Assembly: GCA_028752905.1 (NCBI GenBank)
Contig: JAQNBH010000012.1
Span: forward strand, 27,785,816 to 27,849,815
Direction: 5' to 3'
DNA length: 64,000 nucleotides
From: Cladorhizidae sp. MBARI D1340-BT2
Taxonomy: Eukaryota > Porifera > Demospongiae > Poecilosclerida > Cladorhizidae
Of this stretch, positions 22,227 through 32,785 are shown piece after piece (position 1 is the stretch's first letter; each line of letters begins with the position of its first letter). Made by a program: the position numbers and the translations under genes. The notes beneath the pieces were generated by a model, which worked only from the letters and a program-made list of their open reading frames with translations, was not told where the DNA came from and made no database searches.

Positions 22227-23317
22227 AACAAACAAACCTGTAACTGGTGTAGCCAACGACAATAAATCTTTGTAGTGACAATTCAAATAGTCAATACCAA
22301 CAACAGCTGGCAATATTTCTAGTTGGTGCAGCTGGTCTGGTCTGTAACTCTCCCTGACTCTGGTCTCTGGTCAAGCAAATGCGGAGGTCCAGTCCTTCTA
22401 GTCGGATCAAACACATGCTAATCTTGACTAATATGTGGTCTCTGGCTGAATGGTCTAATCAATGGTCGAGGTTCATTCGGTTAGCTTTTCACCATCTCTT
22501 AGGGTTTTGCAATCCTTTCTCTACCAGAGTCTACAGCTAACTGATAGTTATCACTAAGCTACAATAGAGTTCTCTGATTATAGTTTAAATATTAATTAGA
22601 GAAATAAGGTAAAACAAGGTGCAAAAATACTAAGAATATGTTAAACTACAACTGAATCATATATGAAGATGACCAGATGGAACAGAACAGAATCCTGTTG
22701 ACTAGTTCTCTATCTCAAACCTCAGCGGTTCACTTAAATTAAGCGATGTGACGCATGTGATGCGATGCAATGCGTTGTTTTTAAAATGTTGTGAATACAA
22801 AATTGCATCGCATTGCACAGCATCGCACTGCTTTAATAGAATCAAGTTCTATTGGAGCGGCGTAGTGACCTGCTGATTGCATCAATCTGGTGTGCATTTA
22901 TTTGAGTTTTTTGTCAGTCTGGTGTGCTTTATTTAGATTTTTCAGTAAAAGCTGGTGATTTCAAATCTGAACGGACGACGAAAGGCTAATCAATGCAGTG
23001 AGGACTTTCACTTGTATATGGGATGCACGTTTGACATGAGCACTGACTTCCATTATTTAATGGGCGCAGTTCTGGTTGGGTGAAAGTTTAGGTTTCTTCT
23101 AGCAGCAACTCCATTATTGTGAACAGCTAGTAGTGATGTGATGCAATGAGTTACAAAACCTAGAAGCATATTGTGAACCAGCCGTAGGCTAGGGCTAGAG
23201 TTAGGTGTAAGGCTAGAGCTAGAGTTAGGACAAGGGCTAGAGTATGTATATAGAGTTAGGGCTAGGGCTAGAATTATTGACTTTATAGGGCAGAGTTGTA
23301 TACTACTCACAGTATTA
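22227..23317. other. Spacer, no gene seen; contains an inverted repeat
   Basis: There is no supported coding region. At 22739-22773 and 22801-22835 a GATGCGATGCAATGCG-type stretch and its inverted copy form an imperfect stem with a loop of about 28 bases. At 23180-23280 there are degenerate GGGCTAG/TTAGGG-like hexamers. Confidence 0.5.
23180..23280 (+). repeat. Degenerate GGGCTA/GTTAGG hexamer tract
   Basis: Imperfect runs of AGGGCTAGAGTTAGG-like hexamers. A similar longer tract is at 29430-29590. The units resemble the animal telomere repeat TTAGGG but are too impure and too internal to be called telomeric. Confidence 0.6.
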
Positions 23318-23589
23318 CAGTAGGCACCCCAAAAACATTTGACGTTTCGTTTAAACCCGGCATTGGTGCAGCGTCTAGCTGCATGCGTTTTCCAACCGGC
23401 TGAAAAGAACGTACGAAACATTCAAATGCAGGAAATGTTTAAGCGCACCCATCTTTAGCTGCACTAAATGTTTAGATGCACGAAACGTTTATTATTTTTG
23501 ACCGGACTGGATTATCGGGAGTTGCATGTGGCAATCACTCGTGACTTTTATATAAGGATGGTGTACTATAATCAGAATCATGAATTGAA

Positions 23590-23830
23590 GGTACCAACCA
23601 TTGTCAGGACCTATAGCCTGGCGGTTTGGTAGCGGGAGACCTTCAAAGATAACGGCAGCCATCCGAGAGGTAGTGGAAGAGAAGATGCCAATTGATGACT
23701 ACCTACCAGCTACACAAGCACCTTAACAACAAGGACTACCCATTGTCTTGTGCAGACCATTCTACGGTGTAGAACCTCACTCGGAGGTTAGCTCCTACTG
23801 CCAGTTGGCATTAGAATCAACTAGGTTCGG
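23590..23830 (+). pseudogene. Tc1-like transposase N-terminal remnant
   Basis: The plus strand reads RFGSGRPSKITAAIREVVEE and, after frameshifts, pieces equivalent to PIVL.RPFYGVEPHSEVSSYCQL. This is the GSGRPSKIT linker and second helix-turn-helix region of the same Tc1-like family as the 37-kb element. The catalytic region is absent. Confidence 0.55.
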
Positions 23831-24012
23831 GTTAGTCTTGTTTGCTTGGGATTCTTGAGTCTATATGCTGACATAATTTAGCTGATAAGGAGAGACTGGC
23901 TTAAAGCTCCATGGGGCTGCTACTTGCTTTGAGGGGCTCTCCTGATCTAAGCTTGTTTGAAGACTATGCTGAAGCTTGAATGCCCTCCCTGTTGCTGTTA
24001 TTGCCATTCCTC

Positions 24013-24602
24013 TTACAGATTTATTGTCGACTTGAAATGAATAAAATTATAATCCCCAATTCCATCGTTTAGGTTGGTGTGGCCAAGACAATTAGTGGGC
24101 ATCCGAAGGGTTCGAGAATGTCCTATGGACAGACGAATGCAGTCCCAGCTTGAAACCCACCGACACTCATCATTGACCAACCTGCAAAGAACAATATACT
24201 TTTTTTTGTCCTTGTATTTTAATGTGAGCAAATTCTACAAATTGGAGAAATGAGAATTGTTTAATTAATATATGTTTAATCGACATAATGGTTGTTACAG
24301 AAGTGGACAACAACAAAACAAGTCATTGAAAGACTTGTGAATATTACATGAACAGCTATTTATTTCTAGGTTTGTAGTCCCATCCTTTTTTGATGCCAGT
24401 TGAATTGCCTCCAGGCATGCTCTGGGGTGTAGAAGTCCTCACCTTCACTCTGCAGGCATCCCCCAACAAAGTGCCCCAGAGTGCCCCAGAGCTTTGCCTT
24501 GTGGGACAGACACAGATTCCGCCTCCATGGGCCAAAATAAACAAATAACACGACATGAATCAATTCTTGATGAGAATATGTAGCTTCATTAGTACAACAC
24601 AC
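24013..24602 (-). other. Two unassigned open stretches
   Basis: Minus-strand frames at 24602-24366 (with AKLWGTLGHFVGGC and TPEHAWRQFNWHQKRMG) and 24231-24013 (with NDECRWVSSWD) have plausible amino-acid composition but match nothing I recognise. They may be exons or transposon debris. The first abuts the 60-bp satellite. Confidence 0.2.
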
Positions 24603-27072
24603 TAGCTAAAGAAGTAGCATCCAGTATTCCATTTACAATATGTAGCTTCATTAGTACAACACTAGCTAGAGAAGTAGCATCCAGTATTCCATTTACAATA
24701 TGTAGCTTCATTAGTACAACACTAGTTAGAGAAGTAGCATCCAGTATTCCATTTACAATATGTAGCTTCATTAGTACAACACTAGCTAGAGAAGTAGCAT
24801 CCAGTATTCCATTTACAATATGTAGCTTCATTAGTACAACACTAGCTAGAGAAGTAGCATCCAGTATTCCATTTACAATATGTAGCTTCATTAGTACAAC
24901 ACTAGCTAGAGAAGTAGCATCCAGTATTCCATTTACAATATGTAGCTTCATTAGTACAACACTAGCTAGAGAAGTAGCATCCAGTATTCCATTTACAATA
25001 TGTAGCTTCATTAGTACAACACTAGCTAGAGAAGTAGCATCCAGTATTCCATTTACAATATGTAGCTTCATTAGTACAACACTAGCTAGAGAAGTAGCAT
25101 CCAGTATTCCATTTACAATATGTAGCTTCATTAGTACAACACTAGCTAGAGAAGTAGCATCCAGTATTCCATTTACTATATGTAGCTTCATTAGTACAAC
25201 ACTAGCTAGAGAAGTAGCATCCAGTATTCCATTTACAATATGTAGCTTCATTAGTACAACACACTAGCTAAAGAAGTAGCATCCAGTATTCCATACAATA
25301 TATAGCTTCATTAGTACAACACTAGCTAGAGAAGTAGCATCCAGTATTCCATTTACAATATGTAGCTTCATTAATACAACACTAGCTAGAGAAGTAGCAT
25401 CCAGTATTCCATTTACAATATGTAGCTTTATTAGTACAACACTAGCCAGAGAAGTAGCATCCAGTATTCCATACAATATATAGCTTCATTAGTACAACAC
25501 TAACTAGAGAAGTAGCATCCAGTATTCCATTTACAATATGTAGCTTCATTAGTACAACACTAGCTAGAGAAGTAGCATCCAGTATTCCATTTACAATATG
25601 TAGCTTCATTAGTGCAACACTAGCTAGAGAAGTGCCATCCAGTATTCCATTTACAATATGTAGCTTCATTAGTACAACACTAGCTAGAGAAGTAGCATCC
25701 AGTATTCCATTTACAATATGTAGCTTCATTAGTGCAACACTAGCTAGAGAAGTAGCATCCAGTATTCCATTTACAATATGTAGCTTCATTAGTACAACAC
25801 TAGCTAGAGAAGTAGCATCCAGTATTCCATTTACAATATGTAGCTTCATTAGTACAACACTAGCTAGAGAAGTAGCATCCAGTATTCCATTTACAATATG
25901 TAGCTTCATTAGTACAACACTAGCTAGAGAAGTAGCATCCAGTATTCCATTTACAATATGTAGCTTCATTAGTACAACACTAGCTAGAGAAGTAGCATCC
26001 AGTATTCCATTTACAATATGTAGCTTCATTAGTACAACACTAGTAGCCATCCAGTATTCCATTTACTATATGTAGCTTCATTAGTACAACACTAGCTAGA
26101 GAAGTAGCATCCAGTATTCCATTTACAATATGTAGCTTCATTAGTACAATACTAGCTAGAGAAGTAGCATCCAGTATTCCATTTACAATATGTAGCTTCA
26201 TTAGTACAACACTAGCTAGAGAAGTAGCATCCAGTATTCCATTTACAATATGTAGCTTCATTAGTGCAACACTAGCCAGAGAAGTAGCATCCAGTATTCC
26301 ATACAATATATGTAGCTTCATTAGTACAACACTAGCTAGAGAAGTAGCATCCAGTATTCCATTTACAATATGTAGCTTCATTAGTACAACACACTAGCTA
26401 AAGAAGTAGCATCCAGTATTCCATACAATATATAGCTTCATTAGTACAACACTAGCTAGAGAAGTAGCATCCAGTATTCCATTTACAATATGTAGCTTCA
26501 TTAATACAACACTAGCTAGAGAAGTAGCATCCAGTATTCCATTTACAATATGTAGCTTCATTAATACAACACTAGCTAGAGAAGTAGCATCCAGTATTCC
26601 ATTTACAATATGTAGCTTTATTAGTACAACACTAGCCAGAGAAGTAGCATCCAGTATTCCATACAATATATAGCTTCATTAGTACAACACTAACTAGAGA
26701 AGTAGCATCCAGTATTCCATTTACAATATGTAGCTTCATTAGTACAACACTAGCTAGAGAAGTAGCATCCAGTATTCCATTTACAATATGTAGCTTCATT
26801 AGTGCAACACTAGCTAGAGAAGTAGCATCCAGTATTCCATTTACAATATGTAGCTTCATTAGTACAACACTAGCTAGAGAAGTAGCATCCAGTATTCCAT
26901 TTACAATATGTAGCTTCATTAGTACAACACTAGTAGCCATCCAGTATTCCATTTACTATATGTAGCTTCATTAGTACAACACTAGCTAGAGAAGTAGCAT
27001 CCAGTATTCCATTTACAATATGTAGCTTCATTAGTACAATACTAGCTAGAGAAGTGTCATCCAGTATTCCAT
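24597..27072 (-). repeat. 60-bp satellite array with higher-order structure
   Basis: About 41 head-to-tail units of 60 bp (contains TAGCTTCATTAGTACAACAC and GAAGTAGCATCCAGTATTCC). Variant units recur in the same order: ACACACTAGCTAAAGAAG at about 24597, 25258 and 26391; a unit shortened at CCATACAATATATAGC; and a short ACTAGTAGCCATCC unit at about 26039 and 26930. This shows that a block of about 0.6-0.8 kb was itself duplicated. Being 20 codons long, the unit leaves open frames on both strands (MKLHIVNGILDATSLASVVL per unit). I treat these as non-coding. Confidence 0.95.
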
Positions 27073-27503
27073 TTGTTCTAGCTACCAAAAACAAACAACT
27101 AAAACTGAAACTCTAGTACCGGCTTGTAGTGATCAAGCAGATTCCAGTTACACCAAAGTTATATTATAGCAAGTATAACAATAAGAGGAGGAAACTTTCT
27201 TGCTTATAGATGCTTACAGACTCTTAAACCCGTACTGAAATATTTCAAAGAAATATCTCAAAAGACAAATAATTCCAGCCGGACGCTCTCAAAAGAACAA
27301 GTAACTGTAGTTCGATCTTGTCCCGCTTCTGGTCCATGCACGCGCCTCTCCTCGATAATAAAACGTAGCGAGCGTTTGCAATAAAAGTGCAGCGAGCGTT
27401 CAAAACCTCTGTACTGTACGTTTCTTCAAAGTTTCTTTCGCCACCGGTCATAAGTTGCATGTACGTTTAAACGCAATGCCAAGTTTTTGGGGGGCTTTTA
27501 CTG

Positions 27504-27780
27504 CAGTGGTATAGTGTGTGCAGTGGAACTTCCCTTAGCCTTGGCCTCCTAACTATGGGAACTAGTGGTATTGTCTGTGCAGTGCAGTGGAACCTACCTT
27601 GCCCTTGAGCTCCTACCTATAGCAGCTAGTGGTATTGTGTTGTTGATGTGTGCAGTGGAGTCTCCCTTACCCTTGGGATCCTAACTACAGTATGGGCGCT
27701 ATAGTGGTATTGTGTTGTTGGTGTGTGCAGTGGAACCTCCCATACCCTTGTAATCCTATCTATGGGAGCTTAAAGTCACG
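27504..27780 (+). repeat. About 70-75-bp tandem repeat, left group
   Basis: Four diverged units built on GTGTGCAGTGGAACCTCCC, CTTACCCTTGGG, ATGGGAGCTAGTGGTATTGTG. The same family is at 31195-31670. Confidence 0.85.
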
Positions 27781-29030
27781 TGCCTCCTTCATGGCTTGAG
27801 GGCTCTCTCAGCAAGCGCTGTTGATATGCTAGCTACCTTGCAACAATAAACAAAGCATTTTGAGGGTTTTTCTTGAGCGTGGTGAGGATCATTTTTAGCT
27901 TTAGGCTAGTCCCTCTATCAGCTAAGCCTTAGGATGAGAGACAATGAATTGCACTATGATCTAGGTTATATTTTTAATAAGTTTCTAAATTGCCTTTAGC
28001 CATTCCCATTATTATTGCCTACTTCTTTTTTGTTGTATTATGTCAATGTCTACAAGGCATATTCATGTCACGAGAACCTTGGACATACAATTTATGGTGC
28101 TATCAGAATACCAACAGGTCTATGAATTATGAATTTCATACAAAAACAACAATTCCCCTCACCCCCCACACACACGCACACACACACATCCCACCCACCC
28201 ATTATTGCAAATAAGGTGAGCACACAGACTGGACTTCATCACATGAGCTAAATTTAAAGGGTTCGTTCAAATGAAACAGCAAAGAAATAAGTGAAATTTC
28301 TAGATATGTGATGTAGTCGTTACATGTAGAATTCACATGGTTGTGTTTTGCAAGCCTTAGTCTACACCAGGCTTTACCTAAAACTTAGCTTAGCAAACCT
28401 AACCTCTACAAAACTATATATCAAGCATTGTCTAAGCATCTTGTCTAAAACTGAGTAGCTATGAACAAGAAGGCAAAGCTACTAGCTAACAAGTAGAGTT
28501 GAAGGACACTAGTGGGCACAGGTAAGGTAGAGAAATAACTAATACTCACTTCTGTCAGCAATAAACATCTTGAAGGGCAAAATGACATCTGCGGATAAGA
28601 AAACAAAAGAGAGGAAAAAAACACTCGCTAGATTTGGCATCGGGTTGTAACACACCCGGCACCCGCCCAATGTGCGCGTGAGTGCGTGCGCACGTGTTTA
28701 TAAAATAAGCGCTAAGATAAAAAAATTGGAAACATAAACTTATATGCGTTATTCGTCGGGTTTTTCTGATTGATTCAGCGTTTCTGTTTTTTTCGACAAC
28801 GTTGGAACGGGTACGGAACCGGAACTTTATTTTGGTGCCCACTGTATCTATTGAACTAGTAGTAGACTGACTTGAACAATTACCAGAAGTATATACACAA
28901 CAAAGAGGCCCTGTCTATAAGGTAGAGATCTGGTGCATAGACAATGAGTCACTGGCATTGTCATCTGCTTCATCCATTATACACCCATGACAACAGGGTG
29001 TGATAGCTTTAAGTCGGCCACCTCACAGTA
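27781..29030. other. Spacer without supported gene
   Basis: It contains a CA/CCCAC-rich tract (28150-28200) and an alternating purine-pyrimidine stretch near 28672-28700. An inward-facing CAGTGGGCACC terminus ends at about 28844 beside TA, similar to the Tc1-type ends at 23318. Frames on both strands show no recognisable domain. Confidence 0.45.
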
Positions 29031-29034
29031 AAGT

Positions 29035-29292
29035 GTGTCTCCAGGCTGGCCACTTAAAGTGAAGTATGTCTCCAGGCTGGCCACCTCACAGTTAAGTGTG
29101 TCTCCAGGCTGGCCACCTCACAGTGAAGTGTGTCTCCAGGCTGGCCACCTCACAGTGAAGTGTGTCTCCAGAATGGCCACCTCACAGTGAGGTTTGTCTC
29201 CGGGCTGGCCACCTGACAGTGAAGCATGTCTCCATGCTGGCCAACTCACAGTCAAGTTAGTTTCCAGGCTGTCCACCTCACAGTGAAGTATG
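29035..29292 (+). repeat. 32-bp minisatellite
   Basis: About eight units around GGCTGGCCACCTCACAGTG and AAGTGTGTCTCCA, with scattered substitutions. Confidence 0.85.
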
Positions 29293-29429
29293 ACGCTCAG
29301 CCATTGTATCGTATCTCAATGTCTTATCTCATTGAATCATCATACTGTGCATGTACATGATATAACAGTACTGAAGCAATTCTGACGTTTGACCTCCACT
29401 TTACCATCAATGGACAAAAGTGACTACTA

Positions 29430-29595
29430 CTAGGGCTTGGGTTATGACTAAGTGTAGGGTTAAGGCTAGGGGCTAGACATGTAGGGCTAAGGCTAGGGCT
29501 AGAGTTAGGGCTAGAACTAGAATTAGTGGATAGAGTTATGGCAAATGCTAGTGCTAAAGTTAGGGCTAATACTAGGGCTAGGCGTGTTACATGAC
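29430..29595 (+). repeat. Degenerate GGGCTA hexamer tract
   Basis: Impure repeats of TAGGGC/TTAGGGCTAG, the same class as 23180-23280. Confidence 0.6.
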
Positions 29596-29599
29596 CCCA

Positions 29600-30825
29600 C
29601 TCTATAGTAGCCTTAGCTCCAGCCCTAGGCCATAAGTCATGGTTGTCTCTCTGCATGCTATTGCATAGTTACAATTTTCAAGGTGTTTGGGGTGCCCCCT
29701 TTGAGACAAACAGAACCCCCTCACTCACATATACCTCCAGACCAGAATGCCTGATCCTGCCTCCCCCTAAGTCGATTATAATCTACAACTCAGTTTGGAC
29801 GCTTTGGGGCCATTGCCTAAGGGCCACCAGTGTCCAAATCCCTCCCAGGGTTAGGCAGTTCTAATAATGTTGGACATGTGTGTGTAGGCCCAAGGCCAAG
29901 CCTATATGCTGCATGCATGCATGCTATACACACACAAAATGCAGATTCTATATTATATTGACCCAGTAAAATTTTCTGTAAAAATTAACATCAAATCTAT
30001 ACATATATATATCTATCTATATTGTGTGTGTGTGTATTAGTTGACTTCAGCATAGACCTCAAGACAAGCTTCAGTGTTTCTAGAATTGTAATAACTTTTC
30101 TCAATAATCAACTTCAAATTTTACTCTCGTGTTTTAGGCTAGATGCTCTAGCATTCATCGGGAATAATGATATTTAGAAAGTTATTGTAATCGTTTGTCA
30201 ACTGAAAGTTTGTTGATTTTACTAGAATTGCTATAAAAAAATTATCTCAAATCCATTTTAGTTAGCCCATCCCAAAGGAACTAATATCTCTACTTCCTCT
30301 TGGAGCCTACACTCACATGGCATCTACTTGTGGATAAGCAACAACGATACTTTACTATAAGTTCTAATGTCTTGGTTAACATCAATCATGCCTATATCTC
30401 CCCCTGTTCATACCAAATATTTCTTCCATTGCTGATATAATGTCCACGCATGACACCCACCAGGCTCCTCTATACAGCATTTTAAATATCCTCCATCCCT
30501 TAGCTTGCTGTCTATATATAATGATACATAGATTTATGGATTGATTGCATCTGTACTTGGGCACTGCTTTGTAAGAGGTCGTAATGTGTTATTCTTGACT
30601 GCTAATGCTGTAGGCACTCTATATAAGTACAGATCCTATAGTGTTCTATTGCAGAGGTGGTAAAGCTGAAGTTCCCCTCCTACTCCCACCTTCCCTTCCT
30701 CAAATATTATTAGATATGGGGAGGGGTGTGTGGTTGGCAGCATTTGCCCACCCTGGCCACCATGTGGTACCTCTCTTGTAATGTTGCTGTGATAATGTCC
30801 TGTTTTTGTTTATTGTGATATTCAG
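29600..30825. other. Spacer without supported gene
   Basis: There are short frames only. A (TG)n run lies near 30020-30035 and (TA) runs near 30002-30012. The right edge supplies the acceptor TATTCAG for the exon at 30826. Confidence 0.45.
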
Positions 30826-31112
30826 TGCATGATGAATGCATCAACTCATATCACATGCTACTAATTCAGTGGATTGGCCAGAAACGAGAGATACGAGAAT
30901 TACTGCTTTATAATGAGCTAGCAGCAGATTGGTATATAGCTGAAGAAATAATCGGTGTCACTGCGACAATGCTAATAGCATCCACGTATATAGGCAACCC
31001 CGAGGAGTTCATGAGGGCCGTTATGGAGAAATGGATGAAGAATGCACCAAAAATGAATATCCAATGCACATGGAGGGGCCTGCAAGTTGTTAGTATGCAT
31101 GGAACTAAGTGA
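30826..31112 (+). CDS. Death-like domain exon (single, isolated)
   Basis: An acceptor (GATATTCAG) precedes an open stretch reading ELAADWYIAEEIIGVTATML, then FMRAVMEKWMKNAPK and TWRGLQVV. The spacing DWY..ELIGV...I, F....W.....TW..L is that of a Death-fold domain. After a frame change near 31090, MELSDVIKNLREALDG continues in the expected place for the last helix, so either the exon is mutated or there is a sequencing or splicing subtlety. It is not a copy of the A/B/C Death gene. It is bracketed at a distance by the two groups of the 70-75-bp repeat. The family role (adaptor-type homotypic binding) is inferred; no other exons were found. Confidence 0.4.
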
Positions 31113-31194
31113 TGTCATTAAAAATTTGAGAGAGGCACTTGACGGTGACCTCACTTACTTGAAGGGCAACTTTGAGACATCCGAAAGTCATCTA

Positions 31195-31670
31195 GTACTA
31201 ATGTGCTGTTAATGTGTGCAGTGGAACCTCCCTTACCCTTGGGTTCCTAACTGATGGGAGCTATTGGTATTGTGTTGTTAATGCGTGCAGTGGAACCTCC
31301 CTTACCCTTGGGTTCCTAACTATGGGAGCTATTGGTATTGTGTTGTTAATGCGTGCAGTGGAACCTCCCTTACCCTTGGGTTCCTAACTGAGGGAGCTAG
31401 TGGTATTGTGTTATTGATGTGTGCAGTGGAACCTCCCTTACCCTTCGGTTCCTAACTGAGGGAGCTAGTGGTATTGTGTTATTGATGTGTGCAGTGGAAC
31501 CTCTGTTACCCTTGGGTTCCTAACTATGGGAGCTAGTGCTATTGTGTTGTCAATGTGTGCAGTGGAACCTCCCTTATCCTTTTGGCTTTAACTATGGGAG
31601 CTAGTGGTATTGTATTGTTGGTGTGTGCAGTGGAACTTCCCTTACCCTTGGGCTTCTATCTAGTGCATAT
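31195..31670 (+). repeat. About 70-75-bp tandem repeat, right group
   Basis: Seven units of GTGTGCAGTGGAACCTCCC, TTACCCTTGGGTTCCTAACT, GGGAGCTAGTGGTATTGTG, more regular than the left group at 27504-27780. Confidence 0.9.
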
Positions 31671-32587
31671 ATTGCAATGTAAGCATGTCGACCTGTAGTT
31701 TAATTGCGACTTGTCAAACGTCTCTTTTTCCACTTGCCTCTTGGACTGCTTTGCTCCTAATGTCACCAGTTTTTTTAGCACAGTGTCACATTGCCATTTT
31801 GATCTAATTAGACTGAGCATGCCCACTTATAATTATACTGCAATATGCATAATCATACTAAAACCCAGCCTGCCAATATAAATCATGGCTAAACAATTAT
31901 CTTTCAAAGTATGAATCAGAGAGCAGAGTGGCATTTAGACATGGAACAGAGGAGCAGCCAATGGAACGACTGTTGTGGAATTTAAGCGATAGCATCCAGA
32001 TCACCACATCCATCCCATCCTGATAGATAGCAACCGGAGCAGAAGCAACCATCGGGGACCATCTCCACTGGGACTACAAACCTGCGCAATATGAATTTTT
32101 AGGCCGATGATGATCCCTTCATGTTGGATGAAGCTGATCTGGAAGCTAAAGAAAACTTGGAATAGACAGGGGCAATCACTCAACTGACTGCTCGTGAAAC
32201 AAGCGTGGTATCTAGGAAATATTGTAAGAAACATATGCTCTTGTCTGCCAATGATGCACATTACTGCAGAAAATGGTCGGTCATTCTTACCTATTTTTGC
32301 CAATGTCCGACTCTTAATTTCGTCACTGCTATAGGGTGACTCTTTCTTTTGCGTGCTCAAAATTTCACTTAAAGTGGTACCTATACCATGAAATAGGGGA
32401 AAACCCAAACTTGTGGTTATGACTTTGAAGCTTCATAGACCCTGCACACTTAACTGTACGAACTTCACATATAGATATCTCTGTATGCTCTATTTTGATA
32501 CTAAATATATTGCATAGGTATGACCATGGGAGAGCTACTATACCTGCAGATAATGTAGGAGTACCTCAACATTTAATGTGTGGGAGT
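31671..32587. other. Spacer without supported gene
   Basis: Frames on both strands are short or unrecognised, including a 135-codon minus-strand frame at 32001-32408 with no domain I know. It ends at the left border of duplication D1. Confidence 0.4.
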
Positions 32588-32652
32588 ACCTCAAATTGTG
32601 AAATTTATTTTTAGTGGCGTTTGTTTAACTTTAATGCATTAAAAAAAATCTT

Positions 32653-32665
32653 GGGGGGGGGGGGG
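32653..32665 (+). repeat. Poly-G tract at left border of D1
   Basis: A run of 13 G. The D2 counterpart near 46905 has only a short G run. Confidence 0.8.
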
Positions 32666-32785
32666 ACTTCATGACTGTGTCTAGACTAGAGTCTTAGAAT
32701 TTAAGCAGAATGTAAACTTTGTGGTACCAAAAAGTATTCCAGTATCCAGTGGATTTAAAGAGCTACTCCACTGAGCGTCAGTTAA

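Larger units (their letters stand above)
23318..27503. mobile_element. Possible composite Tc1-type region bracketed by related termini
   Basis: The left terminus CAGTAGGCACCCCAAAAAC follows TA (23316-23317). At the right, read inward, CAGTAAAAGCCCCCCAAAAA ends at 27503. Both resemble the proven termini at 18222 and 20677, and both are followed inward by CG-bearing AAACG-type motifs. The right flank is CA rather than TA, so this may be two separate remnants. Inside are a Tc1-like N-terminal remnant (about 23590-23830) and the large 60-bp satellite. Confidence 0.4.

Noticed and set aside
23180..23280. Interstitial telomere or subtelomere
   Set aside because: Hexamers are impure, short and surrounded by ordinary sequence. 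The resemblance to TTAGGG is too weak.
24095..24125. tRNA-like B box (GGGTTCGAGAATGTCC)
   Set aside because: No matching A box or cloverleaf could be drawn around it.
24589..25251. 220-codon frame of MKLHIVNGILDATSLASVVL repeats as a repeat protein
   Set aside because: Period artefact: the opposite strand is equally open over 25632-26075, units are nearly identical at silent sites, and no exon context is seen.
24597..27072. CRISPR-like regular array (also 43966-45060 and 1-608)
   Set aside because: Units are head-to-tail with no unique spacers, and the genome is animal. These are satellites or minisatellites.
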